From Rhizophagus clarus (Eukaryota > Glomeromycota > Glomeromycetes > Glomerales > Glomeraceae): DNA of 64,000 bases. Under the pieces are notes generated by a model. That model saw only the letters and a program-made list of their open reading frames with translations, had not been told where the DNA came from and did not search any database. Positions 37,101 to 48,410 of this stretch are shown here, piece after piece. Where the stretch lies: the NCBI GenBank assembly GCA_015698045.1, contig BLAL01000068.1, positions 310,001 to 374,000 of the forward strand, in the 5' to 3' direction. Within the stretch, counting starts at the first letter, position 1; every line of letters begins with the position of its first letter. A program made the translations under genes and the position numbers.

Positions 37101-40100
37101 TAAGTGGAAATGAAAAAATTGATTATTTTATTCATAAAATGCAATTAAATATAAGAGTATATTATAATACAGCAATCAAACGTGGATATGATGATTATGA
37201 TCATCATACAGAAACTGAACCAGAATATGAAGACATAGTAATTGAATGGATACCATATAATCAGTTTGATAAAATTAAAGAAACAGGTAAAATTGGTCAT
37301 ATGACAATTTATTCAGCAATATGGAAAGATGGTCCATTATATAAGAATAAGTGGAGTGAAAATTTTGTAAGAAATTCAAATAAAGAAATTGCTTTAAAAT
37401 GTTTACATATCAATAATTCACAAGATCCTGTTGATTTTCTAATAAATGAAGTAAGTATAAATTCATGTAATTTTAATACTTTGAATAATAATTATATCTT
37501 ATCTTATTTTTTTATGTCCTAGGCTAAAAAATATTCAACAATACATGAGTCATTTCTTGCATTGTATGGAATATCACAAAATCCAAATACAAATGATTAT
37601 ATTTTAGTACAAAATAACTATACCTTGACAAGTGGAAATGAAAAAATTGATTATTTCATTCATGAAATGCAATTAAAAGTGCATCAATATAAGGATATGA
37701 TAATTGAATGGATACCGTACGACCAATTTGATGAAATTGAAGAAATAGGCAATAATAGCCATATAACAGTATATTCAGCAACATGGAAAGATGGTCCATT
37801 ACGCAAGAATAATAAGTGTGATGAAAATTTTACAAGAGATTCATATATAAAAGTTATTTTAAAATGTTTACACGTTGATAACTTGCAGGATCCCATTGAT
37901 TTTTTAATAAGTGAGGTATGAAATCTATATAAATTTAATATTTTAAATAAATGTGTATTTATTTTATTATTATATTTCAGGCTAAAGAATATTCATCAAA
38001 TCATAAAGCATTTCTTGCATTGTATGGAATATCTCAAGACCCAAATACAAATGATTATATTTTAGTTCAAAATAATTGTACCTTGATAAGTGGAAACGAA
38101 AAAATTGATGATTTCATTCATGAAATGCAATTAAAAATAAAAGTTACATCGAATGGATCGGAATATAATGACACAGTGATTGAATGGATACCATACAACC
38201 AGCTTAATGAAATTAAAGAAACAAATAAGAGTGGTTATATGATAATATACTCAGCAATATGGAAAGATGGTCCATTATACAAGAATAAGTGGAATGGAAA
38301 ATATTTAAGAGATTCAAATAAAGAAGTTGCTCTAAAATGTTTACATATTAATAACTCACAAGATCCCGTTGATTTTCTAATAAAAGAAGTAAGTATAAAA
38401 TTCATGTAATTTTAATATATAGAATAATAAGCATATACTTATTTAATTATTATATCCCAGGCTAAAAAATATTCAACTAACCGTAATGCATTTCTTTCAT
38501 TGTATGGAATATCTCAAAATCCAAACACAGATGATTATATTTTGGTTCAAAACAATTGTACATTGATTAGTGGAATTGAAAAAATAGATTATTTCATTCA
38601 TGAAATGCAATTAAATATGAGTGTATATAGTAATGCATCATTTAGGCGTGAGTATGATGATTATGATTATACAGAACTTGAAGTAAAATATGAAGAAGAT
38701 ATGGTAATTGAATGGATACCATATAATCAGTTTAATGAAATTAAAAAAATAGGCAAAATTGATTATATGACAATAGATTCAGCAATATGGAAAGATGGAC
38801 CATTATACATGGATAGGTGGAGTAAAAGTTATATAAGAGATCCAAATAAAAAAGTTGCTTTAAAATGTTTGCATATTAATAATAACTCACAAGATCCTGT
38901 TGATTTTCTAATAAATGAAGTAAGTATAAATTCATATAACTTTAATATTTTGAATATATACTTATTTAGTTATTATATCCTAGGCTAAAAAATATTCAAT
39001 AAAACGTAATGCATTTCTTGCATTACATGGAATATCTCAAAATCCAAATACAAATGATTATATTTTGATTCAAAACACATATACCTTGACAAGTGGAAAT
39101 GAAAAAATTGATTATTTCATTCATGAAATGCAATTAAAAGTGCATGAATATAAAGATGTGATAATTGAATGGATACCGTACAACCAATTTGATGAAATTG
39201 AAGAAATTGGCAAAAATAACCATGTTACATTATATTCAGCAAAATGGGAAGACGGTCCATTGTGCAAGAATGAGTGGTATCAAAATTTTACAAGAGATTC
39301 ATATAAAGAAGTTGTTTTAAGATGTTTACACATTAGTAATATACAAGATCCCATAGATTTTTTAATTAATGAGGTATGAAATTTATGCTAATTTGGTATT
39401 ACAAATAAATGTATATTTGATTTATAATTATATTTCAGGCCAGAAAATATTCAACAAAACATAAAGGATTTCTTACATTGTATGGAATATCTCAAGATCC
39501 AAATACAAATGATTATATTTTGGTTCAAAATAATTATACTTTGATAAGTGGAAATGAAAAAATTGATGATTTCATTCATGAAATGCAATTAAAAATGAAT
39601 GAATATGATGATGCATTATATAAAGATGATTATGATTGTGATTATGACTATGATTATGATTATGATTATGAAGATACAGCACTTGAATGGGAATATGGAG
39701 ATACAATAATTGAATGGATACCATATAATCAGTTTGATGAAATTAAAGAAACAGGCAAAATTGGTCATATGACAATTTATTCAGCAATATGGAAAGACGG
39801 TCCATTATGCAAGATGTATAAGCGGAGTGAAAATTATACAAGAGATTCAAATAAAGAAGTTGCTTTAAATTGTTTACATATCAATAACTCACAAGATCCC
39901 ATTGATTTTCTAATAAATGAAGTAAGTATAAAATTCATGTAATTTTAATATATTGAATAATAAGCATATACTTATTTAATTATTATATCCCAGGCTAAAA
40001 AATATTCAACTAACCATAATGCATTTCTTGCATTGTATGGAATATCTCAAAATCCAAACACAAACGATTATATTTTGGTTCAAAAGAATTATACCTTGAC

Positions 40101-41981
40101 GAGTGGAAATGAAAAAATTGATTATTTAATCCATGAAATGCAATTAAAAATGTGTAAATATGAAGATACAGTAATTGAATGGATACCATACAATCAGTTT
40201 GATGATATTAAAGAGATAGGTAAAAATTGTCATATAACAGTGCATTCAGCAGTATGGAAAGATGGTCCATTATACAGGAAAAAGTGGAGTGAAAATTTTA
40301 CAAGAGAGTCAAATATTGAAATGGTTTTAAAGTGTTTGCATATTAGTGACTCGCAAGATCCTATTGATTTACTAACAAATGAGGTAAGTGTGAAATTCAT
40401 GCAACTTTAATATTTTAAATAATATTTATTATTTTATTATTATATTTCAGGCTAAAAAATGTTCGACAAAACATAAAGCTTTTCTTGCATTGTATGGAAT
40501 ATCTCAAAATCCAAATACAAATGACTATATTTTAATTCAAAAGAATTATACCTTATTAAGTGGAAATGAAAAAATTGATGAATTTATTCACGCAATGCAG
40601 TTAAAAGTGGATGAATATAATACAGCATTTAAATGGGGATATGATGACTGGGAATATAAAAATACAATGATTGAATGGATAGCATACAATCGGTTTGATG
40701 GAATCAAGAAAACAGGTAAACGTGGCCATGTAACGACAGTATATTCGGCAATATGGAAAGATGGTCCATTAAAATATAATTATAATGATTATACAAGAAA
40801 TTTAAATAAAGAAGTTACTTTAAACAGTTTACATATTAATGACTCACAAGATCCTATTGATTTTCTAATTAATGAGGTATAAATTTTATGTAAATTTGTT
40901 TGTATTCTAAAATATATATTGTGCTTATCATTAATTATCACATTTCAGGCTAAAAAATATTCAACAAGATATGAAGCATTTCTTACATTGTATGGAATAT
41001 CTCAAAATCCATATACAAATGATTATATTTTAGTTCAAAATAATTATACTTTAACGAGTGGAAATGAAAAAATTGATGGTTTCATTCATGAAATGCAATT
41101 AAAAATAGATAAGTATGAAGATATAGTAATTGAATGGATACCATACAATCAATTTGATAAAATTACTGAAATAGAAAAAAATGGTCATATAACAATATAT
41201 TCAGCAATATGGAAAGATGGTCCATTAATAAAATATTATTATGGTAGTGATTATGTAAGAAATTCAAATAAAGAAGTCTCCTTAAAATTTTTACACATTA
41301 ACTCACAAGATTCAATTAATTTTCTTATAAGTGAGGTAAGTATAAAATCATGCAAACTTGATATTTAAATACATATATACTTACTTTATTATTATATTTC
41401 AGGCTAAAAAATATTCAACAAAACATAAAGCATTTCTTGCAATGTATGGAATATCTCAAAACCCAAATACAAATGATTATATTTTGGTCCAAAATAATTA
41501 TATACTGACAAGTGGAAATGAAAAAATTGATGATTTTATTTATGAGATGCAATTAAAAATGGATGAGAATGAAGATGAAAATACTGTAATTGAGTGGATA
41601 CCTTATAATCATTTCAATGAAATTAAAGAAATAAGCAGAAGTGGCCACATAACAGTATATTCAGCAATATGGAAGGATGGTCCATTATACAGGGAGAGCA
41701 AGTGGAGTGAAAATTACACACGAGATTCAAATAAAGAAGTGGCTTTAAACTGTTTACATATTAATACCACACAAGATCCCGTAGATTTTCTAATAAATGA
41801 GGTATAACATTTATGTTAATTTAGTATTCTAAATTGAATATATACTTATTTTATTATTCTATTTCAGGCTAAAAAATATTCAGCAAAATCGTTACTTGCA
41901 CTGTATGGAATATCTCAAAATCCAAATACAAATGATTATATTTTGGTTCAAAACAATACTTTGGCAAATGGAATGAAATAA
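34199..41981 (+). CDS. array 2: 17-exon string of kinase N-lobe units without C-lobe (2226 aa)
   Basis: Exons: 34199-34540, 34607-35053, 35120-35512, 35580-35972, 36055-36474, 36545-36925, 36995-37450, 37523-37915, 37981-38388, 38461-38919, 38984-39373, 39439-39921, 39994-40383, 40451-40876, 40949-41335, 41403-41801, 41868-41981. Introns are 64-82 nt, GT...AG, all phase 0. The joined frame of 6681 nt has no stop before 41979. Each unit is LYGISQNPNTNDYILVQ, SGNEKIDDFIHEMQLKI, an acidic Tyr-rich variable part, VIEWIPYNQFNEIKEIGK, GHITVYSAIWKDGPLYK, VALKCLHIN and DFLINE. The Gly-rich loop is consistently GxxGHITVYS rather than GxGGFxTVYS. The beta3 Lys is kept in 10 of 16 units. No catalytic loop, DFG or APE occurs. 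The last exon stops after WT-less ...NTLANGMK where a base is missing. A pseudokinase scaffold is one reading; a truncated gene that lost its C-lobe exon is the other. Confidence 0.8.
36995..39993 (+). repeat. three-exon higher-order repeat in array 2
   Basis: Exons 7-8-9 (36995-38388) and 10-11-12 (38461-39921) correspond one to one, with offsets of 1466, 1461 and 1458 bp. Exons 7 and 10 share the long YDDYD insert, and exons 8 and 11 share LKVHxYKDxIIEWIPY. The introns after exons 9 and 12 (both 72 nt) are nearly identical. Confidence 0.75.
39601..39680 (+). repeat. coding microsatellite giving a Asp-Tyr run in exon 12
   Basis: Tandem GATTAT/GACTAT hexanucleotides encode (DY)n in the variable linker between the EMQLK helix and the beta1 strand of exon 12 of array 2. 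It explains the greater length of this exon (161 codons against about 130). Confidence 0.8.
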
Positions 41982-42005
41982 TTGATAGTGTCAAGAAATA
42001 CATCA

Positions 42006-42251
42006 GTAACACCAGTAACTTTTATGCGGTTTTATTAATTATTTTATTTTTCTTGAGTAGCGGCTTCCCGGTTTCTAGTTTGGACGGGTGGTTTGATCTG
42101 CTGTATAGATTGTACATGTTGTCCTTTCTTTAGATCGGTGACAATCTGTCCTTTGTGACGGTTTTAATTTTCTTTATTTTTGTACTTTTTGGTTTATATG
42201 TACATAGGAATTTTGTTGTTACCACTATGAAAAATAAAATAAATAAAATAC
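42006..42251 (+). mobile_element. short LINE 3' end, plus orientation
   Basis: The 246-bp piece ends in AAAATAAAATAAATAAAATA. Before that it has TTGTTACCACTATGAAAA, resembling the 3' end of the LINE at 58309-59713 (GGTACCCACCTGTAAAAA, minus strand). GAAATACATCA (41995-42005) and GAAAAACATCA (42252-42262) flank it with one mismatch and may be the target duplication. It lies about 25 nt after the premature stop of array 2. Confidence 0.45.
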
Positions 42252-42389
42252 GAAAAACATCAAAAAATTTAAAAAAAAACTTATGGATGACATGACTACA
42301 ATGACAGTTTAGCATGTTTAAAATTAAACAAATTTATCTATAATAAAAACTTTTTTCATTTTGAAAGACTTCATTGGAAATCAGCAATA

Positions 42390-42560
42390 TACTGTTTATT
42401 TGAAACACTTTACATTTTGGCTTCTACTTTTATTCTTTCTAATTGGTTTTAATAAGAATTTTTACTATGAAAATAACGTTTAATCCTTAAAGAAATTATA
42501 TGGTAAAATCTCCATTAACAAACGGTGAATCGAAATCAAATTAAAAGTAGAACTTCAGAA
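42390..42560 (-). pseudogene. TLDc 3'-end relic
   Basis: TTTGAAACACTTTACATTTT ... CTTTCTAATTGGTTTT ... TGGTAAAATCTCCATTAAC follows the last TLDc coding segment of the BTB-TLDc genes (3049-3190). No frame remains. The relic and its surroundings to about 43800 also match 60700-61500. Confidence 0.55.
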
Positions 42561-44323
42561 CACAATTCAAATCAGCTTTACCATAGCTGGGTATAGACAC
42601 TTATCCTATTTAATGCTTTACCATATCCGCCGATTTTCGGAATTAACAAAATTAGCCTAAATTAAGAAATTTGATGATAATTAGATAAAAATTAAGTTAA
42701 ATAAGTTTCACAAATAGGATCACTCTTGTGCTACATGATCATATGACACAAATATCGAGAAATTACTTCAACAAAAGTAGCGTTAAAAAATTTTTTTCTT
42801 TCGTAAACTCCATATTAAACTCCCCATCAACTTCCCCATCAAACTTTTCCACCAGTTTTTACATTATGTAAGTTGAGAATTTTGGCAAGTATATTAGTAG
42901 TTATTTTACATTAAATATAACTTGGAGCTATTTTTTTATTTTTTTTTCAATAGTTTATAAAAAAAAATTTATTTAGGCAGCAAAATTATTCAAAAATAAT
43001 CTTTCAATAAATAAATAATTCTAAGATTAATAACGATGTTTTAGTGAATTTAAATTATATATTGATTAGTTTATTTAGTTAAAATCTATTTGATATTCGT
43101 TATTAATTATTTTCAATCAATTTTTTTTCGTTAAATCATTATTCTGGTGCTTATTCTTACTTTTTTTTTTAAATAAACTAATTTTATAATATTTTTATTC
43201 CTTTTTTTAGAAATTTCTTCTACTGGTTTCAGGTTAAAGAGGTAAATTTTTTTGGAAAAGGTCTTAAAAGTTTTTTTAAGTATTTTTTGGCTTATTTTTT
43301 CTTATGTAGGGACGGTTTTGATCGATTTTAATCGGTACTGCGCCACATAATTGATGATCGGCAAATTCCTCAAATCAGCGCATATGCACTAAAAAATGTT
43401 ATGAAAAAATCACAACATTTTTCATTATCGGGTGTCACACCTGTCACGTTTTAATGAGTTAAGTTGCAATAATAATATGGAAAGTAATACATTCTTAATC
43501 ATGTAATAAAGTTACGAATGCATGACAAAAGTTTTAACATCAATTAATCGATCACAAAATATTAACCGAACAAATTGTTGATCGATCAATACGGCGATGT
43601 TACACAAAAAATTAATTCTAATGAAAAATTGTAAAAAATACGCAGAGTTTTATAAAATTCAATCAAGGTAGTTAATCTCACACCTTTTGAGTCAATCAAA
43701 CTCGCACTAGTTTATAGTAATTTATTTTTGGCCGTGTTCCGCATCGAAAAAATTTTATCAATTACTTAAAGCGGAACAAACAAATGAATTAATTTTTTTA
43801 ATTCTTTAAAGTAATATACATTTCAAATAAAATTAATTTTTAAAAGAAAATTCACTTATTTTCTTTAAAATATAAAAACAGTACTTATTTTTTTAGTTAT
43901 TAAATTTAATAATAAAGTATAAGTTCCAAATATATTATTGTAAAAAATAATTATCTCTCTATAAACATTCAAAATTTCCTGATAAAAATTAATAACTAAG
44001 AGACCTTATACTAGTTGAATAACAAATAACTGAACAAGATAAACAAAGATAAAGGTAAATTGTAGTATATTGATAAATAAGAAACACCTGCTGTGGTTAA
44101 AATAGTTTCTCAAAATTAATTTAAGGCTTTTATCTTAAAATAAATTATCCATATTCTTTTTTGAAAGTGATCCCACGCCCGTAATAATGTTTTAATATGC
44201 AATATTATGATAAAAAAGATAAATAATTATTTGTTAATGTAATTATTTTAATGTTATTTATAACATATTATTTATTTATTCACTATTATAATAAAAAAAA
44301 AAATAATAATACTAAAATTATTT
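42561..44323. other. intergenic; old duplicate of 61.0-61.5 kb
   Basis: No gene seen. TCCGCATCGAAAAAATTTTA and TTACTTAAAGCGGAACAAAC at 43738-43780 match 61438-61480, which shows a shared ancestral segment. Confidence 0.4.
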
Positions 44324-44722
44324 TTAAGATGATTTATTATCAACAAATACTTGTGATTGACTCCCAATAGGTTGGTGCAATTTTACAATTTTTCCAACTA
44401 CCTTTTGAATTTTTACATATAAAATAAAGTTTCTTGATTTTCTGAAATAATTAGAGGATTTTTTTTTTGTTTTAATGATACTGTTTAAATCTTCATTAAT
44501 TATATATTTTCCGGTTTTTTTACCGAATTTCTTCTCGTATAATAATTGTTTTAAAAGTTTGAGTTTGATTAAAAAATTCATAAAATGTTCGCTTGCTTTG
44601 TTTCCTATCTTTTTTGTAATACTTTGTTATCAAAGGTGACATCTTTGTTTGTGGTAAGAATACAATCACCGCTATCAGGGTTGTTATTGAGTTGATTTTG
44701 AAGAGTGCTGCTGAAACACTGC
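44324..44722 (-). pseudogene. broken gene of unknown family, Lys-rich
   Basis: Two coding-like blocks on the minus strand are CFSSTLQNQLNNNPDSGDCI..TNKDVTFDNKVLQKR followed by TAG (44620-44722), and FLIKLKLLKQLLYEKKFGKK..KYIINEDLNSIIKTKKK to LHQPIGSQSQVFVDNKSS with a TAA at 44324. They are in different frames and could be one gene with a nonsense change and a frameshift. The family is not recognised. Confidence 0.35.
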
Positions 44723-44969
44723 TTATGAGAATATTTTTTTTAAAAAAATTTTAGTTCTAAAAGTTTGTGTGTTTCAAATTTTAATAAAAGTGTCGCATTT
44801 TGCCTGGTTAAAAAAGCAAAGTTTATTTATATGAAGATTTATTTGTTTGTTCATTTATTTTATAAAAAAAAAGAATAGATATGTTTATTTAATTTCAATT
44901 TATAAAAAGAAGCATAGCTATCAAAATTGCATATTTATTTGGGCTTAGCCATTATGTAATATGTATTAT

Positions 44970-45117
44970 AGCATCAAAAATAAAGGCTTAGATGTATGTT
45001 TGGTATCCATCAGATCATCACAGTATCACAAATTATAATAGTAGAGGCTTAGTTGTATGTTTAACATCTGTTACAAATTATAAAAGTAGAGGCTTGGTTG
45101 TATGTTTAATATGCGTT
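44970..45117 (+). repeat. short minisatellite, 45-bp unit
   Basis: 45028-45072 and 45073-45117 are close tandem copies of ACAAATTATAAAAGTAGAGG..., ending GTATGTTTAA. A more diverged copy lies at about 44970-45015 (AATAAAGGCTTAGATGTATG). Confidence 0.65.
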
Positions 45118-46039
45118 ACGATATCACATTATATATTTATACAATTTTACATGGCCACTTATCTAAATGGTCACTGCTTACATTATAAATTAGGGTACTG
45201 ACTTATGTTTAGTATTTTGTAGGATATCTGTTAGTCATCAAAATTATTGGCTAGTTTTAAGCTCTCAAAAGAAGGTCTCAGCCCTATATCATTGAATGCT
45301 TCAAGTAACTTTAAATGATTAAGATACTATTATTGATTTACTAGATATATTTATTAAAATTTTTATATCTTTCTCGTTCAATTTTCATTTAAAAAAAGGA
45401 GGTATTTTAATTCATTAGATTCTTTTACAAAAAAAAAGATTGTATAAGCGCTTCATTATATAATTTAGTCTGGAAACTTTTGATGATTCACATGATGATC
45501 ATCGTTTACCATTATTTGCATAAATTCAAAATATTGATTTAATTTTCCGTGGTTACCTACAGTGACTGTGGATCCAAAGCTTGAAGTGAAGCTTAAGTAT
45601 ATAAAAGTGCCGGAAAAGTTTAAACTATTTTTGGGCATTAAACTAATCATATATTGAATTTAGTAGTTTAACACAATACTACAATTAAAGTTAGATTCAT
45701 TGCACAGACTTTTCGGTATTCTTTTCTCCATGCTATATAAATCAAGATTATGTACGCACTTATCACGTGAACATTTTAATATTTTGAAACATTATGTTTT
45801 ATAGTTCAGTTCCTTTTTATCGTGTTTCTATAGAGAGAAAAAAATAAATAAGTTTTTTAAAAAACATCATTTACAATTTCAAATATAAATATAGTTTTAT
45901 TTAGCAAATAATAAAATAAACAAGAATTCATACTTATAACTTACATTTGGCTATTCTAAAATACCATATTCAATATTCCACCCAATCACGTGTAATTTAT
46001 ATTTATAATATGCTTCATTTGCGTCTCATTTGAGTTAAT
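45118..46039. other. intergenic, AT-rich
   Basis: No gene is supported. CACGTG occurs at 45764-45769 and 45987-45992. Confidence 0.4.
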
Positions 46040-48410
46040 TTAGATTAGACAATCTAAATAATCAGTAAAAGGATTAAGTAACCGAGAAGTATAAATAGCT
46101 TGTGGATGAGTAGCTGCTTGGTAATTTTTAACACATGAAAGATTTGCTTTCCTATATTCTTCTGCTTCTTTAAATTGCATTTCAATTTCTTCATTTTCTA
46201 CTATAAAAATATCTACTCCAGATGACTTATGGAACGATGTAATCAATTCGTCTACTTCATCAATATAAGGTCTATTGTTTGGATTTAAATCCCAGCACTT
46301 TTTCATTAAATCAATATAACATTTAGGTGCTTCTGATTCATTTATTTCGGGCCTAACTCCTTTACAAATATCTAATGCTAACTCGTGATCGTGTGCACGA
46401 TTATAAAAAGGTTGTCTTCCAGTTGCTACGAAATACATAATCATACCAAAACTATAAATATCCGCTGCCTTAATATTTCAGGTGCCATATAAGGCATAAC
46501 TCCATAAATTTTTGTTTCATCCATATTACCTACTTCTCCAAATTATCCCATGTCTGAAATTGATATGCAATTTCCGAAATCATCTATACTACTTAAAAAT
46601 AATATATTTCCTGTATGAAAATCTCGATAACTATATTTTTTGATGAACTTCTTTAAGTCCACTAATAATATTAAGCAATGCAGATAATTTATCTTGCCAG
46701 TTAAAATATTTATAATTTTCATTTATCCAACTATTAAAATTTCCTTCTTTTGCATAATTAAGAGCTATAATATATTCTCTTGTAATAGGATTTTGAGATA
46801 TTCCATACACATTAAGAATATTACTTCTTCTATTTATTGAGTATTCTTTAACCTATTAAAATATTAAATTATATTAATAATAAAAATAGATACTAAAACG
46901 TTTCTTAAAGAATTCTTCTATTAAAAATGAAATTTCATACCTCATCTAAAACTTTACTGGTAACATTTTGTGAATTATGCAAACATTTTAAAGCAATTAC
47001 CTTATTTGAATCCCTATTATATATTTTTTCATTTACATTATATACCAATGGTCCATCCTTCCATTTTGCTGAATATACCGTGGAAAATCCACCTTTGCCT
47101 ATTTCTTTAATGTCATCAAACTGATTATATTGTATCCATTCAAATACTATATCATCATAATCATTTATTTTTAATTGCATTTTCTGAATGAAGTCATCAA
47201 TCTTTTCACTTCCACTTGTCCACGCTAGGGTTAAAATATAATTATTTGTGATTGGATTTTGAGATATTCCATATATCACAGATTACCCTTCCGAATATTT
47301 TTGTTGAATATTTTTTAGCCTAGTAATATATAATAAATAAAAGAAAGTAATCAATATATTTTATTAATAAAATAATAAAATATTTGTAGAATTTTTATAC
47401 CTCTTTTATTAAAAAATCTATAGGATTTTCTGAATTATGTAAATCTTTTAACACTATTTCTTTATTTAAATCTCTTGTGAAATTATTAAACTTGCTATTA
47501 TAATGTAATGGACCATCCTTCATTGTATTAGAACTATTTTTACCCAATTTTTTAATTTCATCAAATTGGTTGTATGATATCCATTCAAATATATTATCCT
47601 CATAATTATTCATTCTTAATTGAACTTCTTGAATGAATTCATCAATTTTTCATTTCCACTGGTCCAATTGGCCAAGTTTATAAAATTATTGTGAACTAAT
47701 ATGTAATCATCTGTATCTGGAACTTGTGAAATTCCATAAACTTCAAAAATCTTTCTACCAAATATACTGGTTAAATATTTTGCAGCCTGATATATAAATA
47801 AAAAAAAAATTAATATATTTCATTAATAATGATAAAAAAATGTATGTTGAAATTTATACCTCATTTATTAGGAAACTGACGGAATTTTGCGAATTATGCA
47901 AACATATCAAAGTAACGTCTTTATTCGAATCTCTTATATAATTACTATACTGATTATTATAATGTAATGGTCCATCCTTCCATATTGCTGAATATGTTTT
48001 ATTTGATTTATTTTTACTCATTTCTATAATTTTATTAAATTGGTTGTATGATATCCATTCAAATACATTGTCTTCATATTTATTCATTTTTAATTGCATT
48101 TCTTGGATAAAATTATCAATCTTTTCATTTCCACTAGTCCAACCGACTAAGTTTATAGAATTACTATAAACCAAAATATAATCATTAGTATTTGGATTTT
48201 GAGAAATCCCATATATCTTAAGGACTTTTCTACCAAATAGACTTTTTAAATATTTTTCAGCCTAAAAAGATAATAAAAAAAGAAATAAATATATTATATA
48301 ACAAAAAAGTATTAAGATATTAGTAGAATTATTATACTCACTTATTAGGAAATCAATAGAGTTTTTTGAATTATGTAAAAATTTTAAAGTAATTTCTTTA
48401 TTTGAATCTC
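46040..48410 (-). pseudogene. array 3, decayed part: N-lobe units and broken terminal kinase
   Basis: Units can be followed as exons at about 48343-48410 (continuing the upstream exon), 47860-48261 (still open, 134 codons), 47401-47786, 46941-47319 and the C-lobe exon 46040-46857. Lesions: one base lost in WKDGP near 48450; a G lost at the next donor near 48338; one base lost in GNEKID near 47657, with the VYSAIW strand missing; an extra base between 47280 and 47319; a frameshift before the catalytic loop near 46635 (YRDFHTGN in the next frame); TAA at 46543-46545 just after DMG; and a deletion after APEILR near 46470. The end, from DIYSFGMIMYF to the TSRLLNPF tail, is intact. The order and exon phase match arrays 1 and 4. 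Confidence 0.8.

Noticed and set aside
34646..41807. Treating each 100-160 codon unit as a separate small gene
   Set aside because: Each frame lacks an ATG at its start, begins at an acceptor AG and ends in a donor GT with a stop a few codons later. Joined across introns they form one frame.
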